Shown piece after piece: positions 30,101-37,416 of a stretch of 64,000 nt of DNA. Both the position numbers and the translations under genes were made by a program. Each line of letters opens with the position of its first letter. Position 1 is the first letter of the stretch. This stretch comes from Saprospiraceae bacterium (GTDB taxonomy: Bacteria > Bacteroidota > Bacteroidia > Chitinophagales > Saprospiraceae). The stretch lies in assembly GCA_016719855.1 (NCBI GenBank), contig JADJYH010000001.1, positions 124,001-188,000 on the forward strand, read 5' to 3'. The notes beneath the pieces are model-generated. The model was given only the letters and a program-made list of their open reading frames with translations. It did not search any database and was not told where the DNA came from.

Positions 30101-30252
30101 TGAAAAAGAAGGCTGAAGCCGAAGCCAAAAAAGCGGCTGAGGCTGCCGCCAAAAAAGTAGGAGCCGATGCTGCCAAAAAAGCAGAGGAGGAGGCCAAAAA
30201 GAAACTGGAAGAAATCAACCCTTTTAAAAAGAAGAAGAAAGAAGGAGGGTAG
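27166..30252 (+). CDS. AsmA-family envelope protein
   Basis: 1028 residues from the ATG at 27166 (MTKKKLFKRLFLGLGIFIVL); the frame is open to 27094 but that part is not protein-like. One N-terminal membrane anchor is followed by an AsmA N-terminal region (NENLNAKLDFAEVDISLLRS FPSVSIGL split over 27300-27380) and a long beta-rich body with repeated DLHGSGTIDNILAY and TFSQLSGKIGQSDFAASGAL motifs. The AsmA C-terminal region has LTMSSDLKKDLMPDLATI. The last 90 residues are a Lys/Glu/Ala coiled coil ending NPFKKKKKEGG. Such proteins bridge the periplasm and are linked to outer-membrane lipid transport. A palindrome at 30266 separates it from the DUF5686 gene. Confidence 0.88.
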   Translation: MTKKKLFKRLFLGLGIFIVLFIGALIAIPFLFKDEIVEAVKKIANENLNAKLDFAEVDISLLRSFPSVSIGLNDYSITGIEEFDGVKLVAGEAFLITVDFWSAWNFGKVPLEIHSVTLEKPEINVIVLSNGKANYDIAKPTADTTTATTFQIKLQEYAINGGNITYDDRQGGTFVKFTNLDHSGEGDFSQDVFDLTTKTAISEMTAESGGISYLKKAKVNLDAGFNIDLPNSKYTLKENDLTINDLKLKMDGWVAMPNDNDVDMDLTFSAPQSEFKSLLSMIPNAYTAGYDNVKADGTFKLEGIVKGKYSASPAAYPAFYINLDVTNGSVKYPDLPLGISNINTNVKVNSPGTDLDQMLVDISKFSLKIGSNPLEGYFKLRTPMSDPDVDTKIKGVLNLEELSKAFPMEGVTSFNGIINTDVAMKTRMSTIDQGDYANVDMSGNASIKNLNYASDGMPAVKINSMQMDFTPQNVKVENFDMKLGKSDLHGSGTIDNILAYFSPDKTMKGNFTLRSNYFNADEWMTEEESQQSAPQGQAVVSPPPVTNVEVFNRFDFTVDAAVGKVDYDIYKIENLVAKGNFTPNKLTFSQLSGKIGQSDFAASGALTNVWNYVFSNEVLGGDLSLRSNYMNLNQFMTAEGAPAPTTAPTEASEPILVPENMDLRVNADMATVIYDNMELKNVKGALLVKNQEVRFDKMTANSLGGSMKIDGGYNTQNHEKPKFDLGMKLTNIDFQKAFKTFNTFPIIAPIGKYLQGNFNTDLTMSSDLKKDLMPDLATIAAAGLLETLNGTITGAAPLQEIGNKLNVDAFKKINIKNSKNWFTVKDGAVQLEEFKQSYDGIDMRIGGSHKLVGDMDYKIIAKIPRSKIGKNPLGAAANSGLDFLSGEASKLGLNVNAGEFINVQINLGGTLDKPKVSFKVLGSEGTAETVKDAVVSKVKEEAEKQLDKAKDEANARIEAEKKKLEDEARRQKEKLEAELKKKAEAEAKKAAEAAAKKVGADAAKKAEEEAKKKLEEINPFKKKKKEGG

Positions 30253-30265
30253 AGGTTTGATGGGT

Positions 30266-30283
30266 TCGAGGCAATTGCCTCGA
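30266..30283. terminator. palindrome, possible terminator
   Basis: TCGAGGCAATTGCCTCGA is an 18-base perfect palindrome just after the asmA-like stop. It is followed by CTTCTTC rather than a T-run, so termination is only possible. Confidence 0.35.
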
Positions 30284-30311
30284 CTTCTTCACTTGATACT
30301 AAGACGTTTTT

Positions 30312-32797
30312 ATGACCAAAAAAATCCTGTTGTTTTTTGCCTTGGTTGTCCATGCTTTTGTTGCGGCTTCGCAAGTTCGTGGCACAGTGACGGACAACAA
30401 GGGCGAACCACTTCCCTTCGTTTCCATCTACGTACAGGGCACTACCAACGGCACTACCTCCAATCTCAACGGGGAATATTCGCTGGTGCTGGAGCGAGGC
30501 ACCTACCAATTGGTATTCCAATACATCGGTTACAAACAGCGAATCGAAACGGTAAAAGTCGAGGCGGGGCCAGTGAAACTTAACGTAACATTGGCGGAGG
30601 AAGCCATTGAACTGGCCTCCGTGGAGATAAAAGCCAATGCCGAAGACCCTGCCTACCCCATCATCCGAAAGGCTATAGAAAACGGGATTACCACCGCAAG
30701 CAGGTCGAGTCATTTACCTGCGAAGTGTACATCAAGGGGAATATCAAGATTTTGGAGGCCCCAAAACAACTCCTCGGCAAGGACATCGGCGACCTCGATG
30801 GCAACCTCGATACTACGGGTCAGGGCATCGTTTACCTCTCCGAATCCGTCTCGAAACTGTACTTCAAGCAGCCCGACAAGTACAAGGAAATCATGGAGTC
30901 GAGCAAGGTGAGCGGCAACAACCAGGGATTTAGCTACAACAGCGCCCAAGACTTTAACATTGACCTCTACAAAAACTACTCTGAGTTTGGTCGCAACGTC
31001 ATCTCGCCTATCGCCGACAACGCCATGAACCATTACAAGTACCGGCTCGAAGGTGCTTTCGTGGACGAAGGCGGAAGGCTCGTGAACAAAATCGCTGTGT
31101 TGCCGAAGAACTTCGCCGACCCGGTTTACCGGGGCTTCATTTACATCGTGAGTGATAGCTGGAACATCCAAAGCGCCGACCTTTTCACCACGGGCCTGTC
31201 TGCGCAAATACCACTTTTCGACACACTCAGTGTTCGCCACAACTTTATACCAGTAGCCAAAACTGGAGTATGGCGCATGTTCTCCCAGACGTTTTCCATC
31301 AGGGGCGGTTTTTTTGGGTTCAAATTCGGGGGCAGCTTCACCGCCATCTACCGCAACTACGACTTGGAGGCCAACCTGCCCGACAAGTTTTTCACCAATG
31401 AAATAATGAAGGTGGAAGCGGGTGCCAACGAAAAAGATACCACGTTTTGGAACCTAATCCGCCCCGTCCCGCTGACCGTGGAAGAAAGTGTTGACTACGT
31501 CAAAAAGGACAGCATCCGGGTGTTGCGGGAAACCAAGCCGTTCATGGACTCCCTCGACCGCAAGGAAAACAAGCCGGAATGGGGCGACCTGCTTTTCGGC
31601 TACACGTGGCGCAACTCCTGGAAGCGAAACTCCATCACCCTGGAAACACCCATCAACAGCTTTCAGTACAACCTGGTGCAGGGGGTAAAACTCAGTCTCG
31701 GCTTGAGCTACACCAAGTATTTGGACAAAAACAAGGGCAAAAATTTGGTGACGGGCGGGCGGATCGCCTACGGCCTTGCCGATGAAAACCTCCGAGCGGC
31801 TGGGGATGTAACCTGGCGTTTTAACCCAAAAAAATACTCGCAACTGCGCCTGACCGGTGGGCGAGAAGTGCTGCAATTCAACGAACTGGAGCCAATCCTG
31901 ACGCTCTACAACACCTATTTTACCTTGGTGAGCCGCAGGAACTACGCCCGTTTTTACGATAAAAAATACGCAAAAGCGGAGTACCAGCAGGAGGTGGCAA
32001 ACGGGGTGTTGGGCTTTGCCGTCGTGCAGTGGAGTGACCGCTCTCCGCTTGAAAACCAGACGGATTACAGTCTTTTTTACAAAAAAAAGCGGGAGTTTCA
32101 ACCCAACATACCAATCAATGCTGAATTGCCGGACGAGGCGCTGGCGCAAAGTCAGGCCGTGGTGGTCGGCATCAGCCTACGTTTGCGGCCCGGCCAGAAA
32201 TACATGGACTACCCCGACCGTAAAATCTCGCTAGGCAGCGACTTCCCCGACCTTTGGCTAAACTACCGCAAGGGTATCAGTGCCTTTGGCAGTGACGTGA
32301 ACTACGACCGCTTGTCGGTGGCGCTTTCAAAAAGCGACATTGTGATGGGCATCGGTGGGGTTATGCGGTTCAGGTTGGAGGTGGGCAGTTTTGTCAACAA
32401 GAAACAGGTTTATTTTCAGGATTACCGCCATTTCCTGGGCAACGAAACCCATTTCAGCAACAAGGATTATTACATGTACGTCTTCAAAATGCTGCCGTAC
32501 TACGCATACAGCACGAAAGGCAGTTGGTTTGAAGGCCATTGGGAACACGACTTCAAGGGGCTGTTGACGGACAAAATTCCGGGCTTAAAAAAACTGGGCT
32601 GGAACCTCGTGGCGGGCGCAAATATGCTGTACACTACCGAAGCCAAGGACTATGTCGAGTTTTCGCTGGGCTTCGACGGGCTGGGAATCGGCAGGTTGTT
32701 CCGAATTGATGCCGTGACTTCTTTTCAGCACGGAAAGTACCAAGGAATTGGCTACGTAATCGGCATTTCATTGCCGCTGAATGAGCTGCAACTGTAA
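30312..32797 (+). CDS. DUF5686 outer membrane protein with carboxypeptidase-like regulatory domain (frameshifted)
   Basis: Start MTKKILLFFALVVHAFVAAS gives a signal peptide. Residues about 22-105 are a CarboxypepD_reg-like beta-sandwich (VRGTVTDNKGEPLPFVSIYV, GTTSNLNGEYSLVLERGTYQ). Near 30690 one base is missing; corrected, KAIENRDYHRKQVESFTCEV joins the long second frame, which is DUF5686 (KGNIKILEAPKQLLG, FRVLRETKPFMDSLDRKENK region, SLGLSYTKYLDKN, IGYVIGISLPLNELQL end). The joined protein is about 828 residues, a normal size. The C-terminal half is a predicted outer-membrane beta barrel. The family is widespread in Bacteroidota; its substrate is not known. Confidence 0.85.
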
Positions 32798-32798
32798 G

Positions 32799-32858
32799 TT
32801 GGGTGGTTGGCGTGTTGGCGTGTTGGCCGCCCAACACGCCAACACGCCAACCACCCAA
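32799..32858. repeat. perfect 28-bp inverted repeat built of 8-base units
   Basis: The left arm (32799-32826) reads TTGGGTGG, TTGGCGTG, TTGGCGTG, TTGG; the right arm (32831-32858) is its exact complement, with loop CCGC. It starts one base after the DUF5686 stop and ends 8 bases before the stop of the convergent small gene. It may act as a bidirectional terminator although it has no T-run. Confidence 0.85.
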
Positions 32859-32866
32859 AACGCCAG

Positions 32867-33079
32867 TTAATCTTCCGCTTTCCAATCAGAAGTTGTGAGA
32901 TACACCACCACGATACCAGCCACAATCATTAATATTTTCATCAAAAAACCGAACAAGGCGCCTGGATAGTCGAGCCAGGCCAGAAAACTGATTTTCACCC
33001 CAACCAAACTCAGCACCAAGGCCGAGAAACCAAAGATGAACAGTAAAAATCCCGTGGTTATCCAAGCTGCTTTTTTCAT
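32867..33079 (-). CDS. small two-helix membrane protein
   Basis: 70 residues, MKKAAWITTGFLLFIFGFSA. Two hydrophobic helices (GFLLFIFGFSALVLSLVG; FGFLMKILMIVAGIVVVYL) are separated by KISFLAWLDYPGAL, with a short acidic end TTSDWKAED. Such proteins occur widely in Bacteroidota without a named function. A -7 element TACTTTTG on the minus strand (33099-33106) sits 20 bases before its start. Confidence 0.75.
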   Translation of the reverse strand: MKKAAWITTGFLLFIFGFSALVLSLVGVKISFLAWLDYPGALFGFLMKILMIVAGIVVVYLTTSDWKAED

Positions 33080-33098
33080 TATTTTTTATTTTGTAGGC

Positions 33099-33106
33099 CA
33101 AAAGTA
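33099..33106 (-). promoter_or_regulatory. Bacteroidota -7 element (TACTTTTG)
   Basis: Exact TAnnTTTG on the minus strand, 20 bases upstream of the small membrane protein start at 33079. Confidence 0.5.
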
Positions 33107-33135
33107 GGGGATATTGCTGATTGCTTCCGAATTTC

Positions 33136-33175
33136 GATAATCCAATAACACAATAACCTAATAACACAATAACGA
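33136..33175. repeat. array of five 8-base units
   Basis: GATAATCC, AATAACAC, AATAACCT, AATAACAC, AATAACGA in exact 8-base period. On the minus strand the units read TTATT plus three variable bases, the same word family as the array at 34515. It ends 6 bases before the VOC gene start. Confidence 0.8.
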
Positions 33176-33181
33176 AGCAAT

Positions 33182-33586
33182 ATGAACCAACGCATCGCAC
33201 ACATCGCCCTCTTAGTCAAAGATTACGACGAGGCCATTGAGTTCTACACAAAGAAACTCCAATTCAATCTGGTGGAAGATACCCAACTCAGCGAGACCAA
33301 GCGTTGGGTGATGGTCGCACCTTCAGGTTTAAGCGCTTGCAGTCTGCTACTTGCAAAGGCAGTGGGCGAGGAGCAAAACTCACGAATCGGCAACCAGACC
33401 GGTGGTCGAGTTTTCCTATTTCTGCACACCGACAACTTCCAACGAGACTATCAGAACCTGCTCGACGAAGGCATAAAAATCGTACGTCCACCATCGTTGG
33501 AGAATTATGGAACAGTGGCTGTATTTGAGGATTTGTATGGAAACCTGTGGGATTTGATTGAGCCAACGCCCCAAAAACTCAACTGA
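33182..33586 (+). CDS. VOC-family protein (glyoxalase fold)
   Basis: 134 residues. Two beta-alpha-beta-beta-beta modules of the vicinal oxygen chelate fold: QRIAHIALLVKDYDEAIEFY with a potential metal-binding His, LQFNLVEDTQL, and VFLFLHTDNFQRDYQNL with a second His, ending VAVFEDLYGNLWDLIEP with the acidic residue. Such proteins bind a metal and act as glyoxalases, epimerases or resistance proteins; the substrate cannot be told. The next gene starts within 42 bases. Confidence 0.87.
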   Translation: MNQRIAHIALLVKDYDEAIEFYTKKLQFNLVEDTQLSETKRWVMVAPSGLSACSLLLAKAVGEEQNSRIGNQTGGRVFLFLHTDNFQRDYQNLLDEGIKIVRPPSLENYGTVAVFEDLYGNLWDLIEPTPQKLN

Positions 33587-33594
33587 TTGCAAGT

Positions 33595-33623
33595 TTTGCA
33601 TCACTCAAATTTCACTACTTTTG
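33595..33623 (+). promoter_or_regulatory. promoter, TTTG-N17-TACTTTTG
   Basis: TTTG at 33595-33598 and TACTTTTG at 33616-33623 with a 17-base spacer match the Bacteroidota vegetative promoter. An ATG lies only 5 bases after the -7 element (33628), so the transcript would be leaderless or nearly so. The element overlaps the 3' end region of the VOC gene spacer. Confidence 0.65.
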
Positions 33624-33627
33624 CCCA

Positions 33628-34508
33628 ATGCCAGTTCAACTGCCCACCAATCGGTCAAACTCATCGAATGTCCCCGTGACGCCATGCAGGGATTGAAGGA
33701 TTTCATTCCTACAGAAACCAAGTCGGCGTACATCAACCAGCTTTTGATGGCGGGGTTTGACACGATTGATTTTGGCAGTTTTGTGTCGCCAAAAGCCATT
33801 CCGCAGATGCGGGACACGGCGGAGGTGCTTTCCCAACTCAACTTGTTCAGCACCAAAAGCAAGCTGCTCGCCATCGTGGCCAATCAACGGGGCGCAGAAG
33901 ATGCCGCCCAATTTCCCGAAATCAGCTACCTCGGCTACCCGTTTTCCATTTCCGAAACCTTTCAAGTCAGGAACACCAATGCCACCATCGAGGAGTCGCT
34001 GGTGCGGGTGGAGGAGATTCAGGCCATTTGTTTGCAGAGCAAAAAGGAACTCGTCGTGTACATCAGCATGGGATTTGGCAATCCCTACGGCGACCCTTGG
34101 ACTGCCGAAATCGTGGTGAAATGGGTAGACCGCCTTTCGGAGATGGGCATCCGAATCTTGCAGTTGTCAGATACCATCGGTGTTTCAGGCCCAGCAAGCA
34201 TCAAGTATTTGTTTTCAAACCTAATTCCGTACTACCAGCCCAAGGGCATTGAAATCGGTGCACACCTGCACACGGAGCCGCATAACTGGAAAGAAAAAAT
34301 CGAGGCTGCCTGGGAAAGCGGCTGCACCCGTTTTGACGGTGCCATCAAGGGCTTTGGTGGTTGCCCCATGGCCAAAGACGACCTCACGGGCAACATGCCC
34401 ACCGAGAACATGGTACATTTTTTCAGGAACCGACACATTGAAACGGGCATTGACGAGTCAGTTTTTGAAAAAGCGATGAGCATGGCCTTGGAGGTGTTTC
34501 CGCATTGA
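33628..34508 (+). CDS. hydroxymethylglutaryl-CoA lyase family protein
   Basis: The conserved part begins SVKLIECPRDAMQGLKDFIP with the catalytic Arg and Asp. Metal ligands appear in IGAHLHTEPHNWKEKIEAAW (HxH), and the active-site Cys loop in FDGAIKGFGGCPMAKDDLTG followed by NMPTENMV. FDTIDFGSFVSPKAIPQMRD is also typical. The in-frame open stretch runs back to 33558, but the promoter at 33595-33623 and ATG at 33628 (MPVQLPTN, other frame) point to the true start there, with one base lost near 33653. The enzyme cleaves HMG-CoA or a related compound to acetyl-CoA and a ketoacid in leucine breakdown; no other leucine genes are adjacent. Confidence 0.88.
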
Positions 34509-34514
34509 AAATTG

Positions 34515-34595
34515 TAATTGGATTATTGGGCATTAGGGTTATTGAGCTATTTTGTGCCGACAATATCGCAATAACTCAACAATAACTCAATATCA
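34515..34595. repeat. inverted pair of 8-base-unit arrays
   Basis: Left array 34515-34554: TAATTGGA, TTATTGGG, CATTAGGG, TTATTGAG, CTATTTTG. Right array 34561-34595 in opposite orientation: CAATATCG, CAATAACT, (CAA), CAATAACT, CAATATCA. The pair fills the whole gap between the lyase stop (34508) and the next start codon, whose ATG begins at 34595. Confidence 0.8.
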
Positions 34596-35063
34596 TGTCC
34601 AAAATAGACCTCCTCCTCGACAAATACGGCGAAAGCCACCGAAACGCCGTCAACAAATTCATCCACTGGGTTTGTGTGCCGAGCATCATGTTCAGTCTTT
34701 TGGCCTGCTGTTTTCCATTCCTTTTTTGTGGAAAGAACCCTCTACACCAACTGGGCTACTTTGGCGCTGATTCTTGCATTGGTTTACTACATGCGACTGT
34801 CCAAGCCGATGTTTTTTGGGTTCGTCTTGATTGGCGGAGCTATGGTTTATGGTGTCAATGCCATCTATCAAATGACGTTTGGGGATGCCAAGATGCTGGC
34901 GCTTATTTCACTTGTGATTTTTGTGGTGGCTTGGATTTTTCAGTTTATCGGCCATAAAATTGAAGGTAAAAAACCGTCATTTTTGGAGGATTTACAATTC
35001 TTACTCATCGGCCCGGCTTGGTTGCTGCACTTTATCTACAAAAAGGTAGGAATCAAATATTAA
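34595..35063 (+). CDS. Mpo1-like DUF962 membrane protein (frameshifted)
   Basis: MSKIDLLLDKYGESHRNAVN followed by KFIHWVCVPSIMF is the DUF962/Mpo1 start with its conserved His residues. A shift near 34700-34745 leads to the second frame: RTLYTNWATLALILALVYY, MFFGFVLIGGAMVYGVNAIY, LALISLVIFVVAWIFQFIGH, then KIEGKKPSFLEDLQFLLIGP and AWLLHFIYKKVG. The joined length is about 155 residues with four membrane helices. In yeast, Mpo1 is an iron-dependent dioxygenase of 2-hydroxy fatty acids in phytosphingosine breakdown. Whether this bacterial form does the same is inference. Confidence 0.82.
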
Positions 35064-35085
35064 CAAGCAAATTCAGCAGTATCGG

Positions 35086-35106
35086 ACTGCCAACTGCCAA
35101 CTGTCG
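35086..35106. repeat. short tandem repeat, 7-base unit
   Basis: ACTGCCA, ACTGCCA, ACTGTCG in tandem between two convergent genes; a shorter relative of the 8-base arrays nearby. Confidence 0.5.
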
Positions 35107-35110
35107 AACT

Positions 35111-35695
35111 TCAACGAGTTTCCTTCACATCCGTCTCCCAGTATTCCGGGCGCCGCACTTCGCCCCGTTCACCGATGTCTTCGCCTTGATAGCTGCCGTA
35201 GCAATCGAGGATGTTGAGAAAAAGGTCTTCCCGCTTGGAGATGTACAGTTTAAAAAGTTGCAGCACCTCGTCCATCGAGGCGCATTTTTTTCCGCTGCGC
35301 AAATCAATGACCCATTTGCCCTTCATGGCCTTTGCGTTCTTTTCGATGGGGCGGTTAGCCCTGATTTTCGGCATTAAAAACAAGTCCAGCACACTGTAAA
35401 AATAGTAGCCTCCGAGCAGGTTGTCCCGAACGACCATGCCGGAGTAGGGGCCAAAAGCAAGTATTTTTCGTGCAGCCAGGTCATCAAGAATGAAAGTGTG
35501 CGGCTCTTGGTCGGCGGTGAGCTTCCAATTGAAAAGGTTTAGCTTCTGTCTTTTTTCCTTGGCATCGAAGTGGAAAGTCCAGTTTTCGTCTATCCGAACG
35601 CTGAAATCAAGGCGCTTGAACGAGCTTGAACCGTCCTTGTACTCCAGTTTTTTCGACTGGAGAAAAGCCTTTATTTCTTGTTCAAAACTTAGCAT
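35111..35695 (-). CDS. hypothetical protein
   Basis: 194 residues from the ATG at 35695 (MLSFEQEIKAFLQSKKLEYK); the frame runs further upstream through repeat sequence, which is not coding. The protein is soluble, with regions such as FSVRIDENWTFHFDAKEKRQ, TFILDDLAARKILAFGPYSG and RSGKKCASMDEVLQLFKLYI, and ends EYWETDVKETR. The alternation of aromatic and charged residues suggests an alpha/beta fold. I do not recognise the family and see no catalytic motif. It follows the 35778 gene in the same direction across the repeat pair. Confidence 0.7.
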   Translation of the reverse strand: MLSFEQEIKAFLQSKKLEYKDGSSSFKRLDFSVRIDENWTFHFDAKEKRQKLNLFNWKLTADQEPHTFILDDLAARKILAFGPYSGMVVRDNLLGGYYFYSVLDLFLMPKIRANRPIEKNAKAMKGKWVIDLRSGKKCASMDEVLQLFKLYISKREDLFLNILDCYGSYQGEDIGERGEVRRPEYWETDVKETR

Positions 35696-35696
35696 C

Positions 35697-35784
35697 GGAT
35701 TGTTAAATTGTGGAATTGCTGAATTGTTGTCAAAACTAACCCAACCATTCATAATTCCCACCATTCATAATTCTCCATTAACTC
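35697..35784. repeat. inverted pair of 8-base-unit arrays
   Basis: Left array 35697-35728: GGATTGTT, AAATTGTG, GAATTGCT, GAATTGTT. Right array 35745-35784: CCATTCAT, AATTCCCA, CCATTCAT, AATTCTCC, ATTAACTC. On opposite strands both carry GAATT words. Together they fill the gap between two minus-strand genes and the right array includes the upstream gene's stop codon. Confidence 0.8.
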
Positions 35785-36257
35785 AGCTCAATCATCCTGC
35801 CATCGGGCAGCAGTTCCAATTCTTTGGCCATGCTTTGGTTGGCATCGTAATCCTCTTCCGAGCCTTCAAACATGCCGCTGACCATGTAAATTGTCATGTC
35901 TTCGTCAATGCGTGCCACTGAACGCACGATGCTTTTGCCGTCAGAAATCGTTCCCGCAATAACCTGTTTGTCAATCAATTTGCCTGATTTTTCAAAGGTG
36001 GCCAGCACGTATTGGTAGTTGAGCAGCCCTGCCTTCCAGTACAAAATGGCGTGAACATCCTTCAAGTCGGGTATCCGAAAGCCCGGAACGAACTCTGTCA
36101 ATTCGTCCGAATCCGGTTCGAGTGGCAGCAGGAACTCGTCAATTGCCTTTTGCGGGAGCGGTTCGTTTTCCAGGCTGAATTCCGAAGCGCTTTCTTCTGT
36201 GATGGAAATGGGCAGTTTCTCCTCTGGGAATAATTGAACAAACTGGTTGAAAGTCAT
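35778..36257 (-). CDS. hypothetical acidic protein
   Basis: 159 residues, MTFNQFVQLFPEEKLPISIT. It is soluble and strongly acidic (SELSLENEP-like stretches, LPLEPDSDELTEFVPGF). The C-terminal half contains AILYWKAGLLNYQYVLATFE and SIVRSVARIDEDMTIYMVSG. No known domain was recognised. A minus-strand -7 element lies at 36301-36308, about 45 bases before the start. It is transcribed toward the 35111 gene. Confidence 0.65.
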   Translation of the reverse strand: MTFNQFVQLFPEEKLPISITEESASEFSLENEPLPQKAIDEFLLPLEPDSDELTEFVPGFRIPDLKDVHAILYWKAGLLNYQYVLATFEKSGKLIDKQVIAGTISDGKSIVRSVARIDEDMTIYMVSGMFEGSEEDYDANQSMAKELELLPDGRMIELS

Positions 36258-36300
36258 AGTTGTTAAGCTGTTTCGCCCTTATTTCGGGCGGTAGTTTCGG

Positions 36301-36308
36301 CAAAAGTA
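36301..36308 (-). promoter_or_regulatory. Bacteroidota -7 element (TACTTTTG)
   Basis: Exact match on the minus strand, 44 bases upstream of the gene starting at 36257, and divergent to the murB element at 36373. Confidence 0.5.
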
Positions 36309-36372
36309 AGTTGGCGTAGTTTAGAAAAATGGCTTGACTGCAAGATTCTTCGTCAAATTCTAATCTCACAGG

Positions 36373-36380
36373 TACTTTTG
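36373..36380 (+). promoter_or_regulatory. Bacteroidota -7 element of murB (TACTTTTG)
   Basis: Exact TAnnTTTG match ending 15 bases before the murB start at 36396. Confidence 0.55.
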
Positions 36381-36395
36381 CGAAAAATAGAAAGC

Positions 36396-37412
36396 ATGAT
36401 TAGCTTAGAAATCCACCGTCATTTTCCATTAAAGAAAATGAACACGTTCGGCATAGCGGCCATTGCAGAGGAGCTTGTCGTGGTACGAACGGCAGCGGCT
36501 TTGCATGGAATCACCCAACTGAACCGCCCCCAAATTCAGGTGCTCGGCGGTGGCAGCAATATCCTTCTCACCGGCGACTTACCTGGCCTGACCATCAAGA
36601 ACGAAATTGGCGGCATCGAAATATTCCTCGAAAACGAGCACGATGTTTTGGTAAAAGTTGGGGGTGGAGTAGTGTGGCACGACCTCGTTCTTTGGGCAGT
36701 CGAGCAGGGGCTGGGTGGCATCGAAAACCTCTCGCTCATCCCCGGCACGGTCGGCGCAGCGCCTATCCAGAACATCGGCGCTTATGGCGTTGAGTTGAAG
36801 GACGTATTCCATTCCTTGGATGCCTACGACCTCCTTACGGGCGAATCACTTCATTTCGACAACAGCCATTGCAAATTTGGCTACCGGGACAGCATTTTCA
36901 AACAGGAATTGAAAGGCAGGCTCTGCATTGTGGACGTTTATTTCAAGCTGCAAAAAAATCCAACACTAAACACTTCCTACGGCGACATCCAGAGGACACT
37001 GCAAGAAATGGGGGTCAAGTCTCCGACCATCCGTGACGTGAGCAAAGCCGTCATCCAAATCCGACAAAGCAAATTGCCTGACCCCGCATTGATTGGCAAC
37101 GCGGGCAGTTTTTTCAAAAACCCAGCAATAGAAGTCGCTGATTTCCAGCGTTTTAGTGAGAAATTCCCAGAAGCGCCGCATTATCCTCAGCCGGATGGTC
37201 GGGTGAAAATCCCAGCGGGTTGGCTCATCGAACAGGCTGGCTGGAAGGGGGAGCGATTCGGCGATGCGGGCTGTCATGCTCGACAGGCGCTGGTTTTGGT
37301 GAATTATGGCGAGGCCAAGGGAGAGGAAATATTGGCTTTGGCGAAGAAAATTCAGGCGTCAGTGCAAGATAAGTTCGGTATTGCACTGACGCCCGAAGTG
37401 AACGTTTGGTAG
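36396..37412 (+). CDS. murB: UDP-N-acetylenolpyruvoylglucosamine reductase MurB
   Basis: 338 residues from the ATG at 36396 (MISLEIHRHFPLKKMNTFGI). FAD-binding motifs: NTFGIAAIAEELV, QVLGGGSNILLTGDLPGL and SLIPGTVGAAPIQNIGAYGV. The C-terminal catalytic part has GNAGSFFKNPAIEV with the active Ser, and PAGWLIEQAGWKGERFG. The length and layout fit the type I (E. coli-like) enzyme. It reduces UDP-GlcNAc-enolpyruvate to UDP-MurNAc with NADPH, a cytosolic step of peptidoglycan synthesis. Its stop is 4 bases from the stop of the convergent lipoprotein gene. Confidence 0.95.
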   Translation: MISLEIHRHFPLKKMNTFGIAAIAEELVVVRTAAALHGITQLNRPQIQVLGGGSNILLTGDLPGLTIKNEIGGIEIFLENEHDVLVKVGGGVVWHDLVLWAVEQGLGGIENLSLIPGTVGAAPIQNIGAYGVELKDVFHSLDAYDLLTGESLHFDNSHCKFGYRDSIFKQELKGRLCIVDVYFKLQKNPTLNTSYGDIQRTLQEMGVKSPTIRDVSKAVIQIRQSKLPDPALIGNAGSFFKNPAIEVADFQRFSEKFPEAPHYPQPDGRVKIPAGWLIEQAGWKGERFGDAGCHARQALVLVNYGEAKGEEILALAKKIQASVQDKFGIALTPEVNVW

Positions 37413-37416
37413 CTGC

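Noticed and set aside
32799..35784. CRISPR or classical REP interpretation of the 8-base arrays
   Set aside because: No spacers, no fixed repeat longer than 8 bases and a different word at each border; no cas genes nearby.
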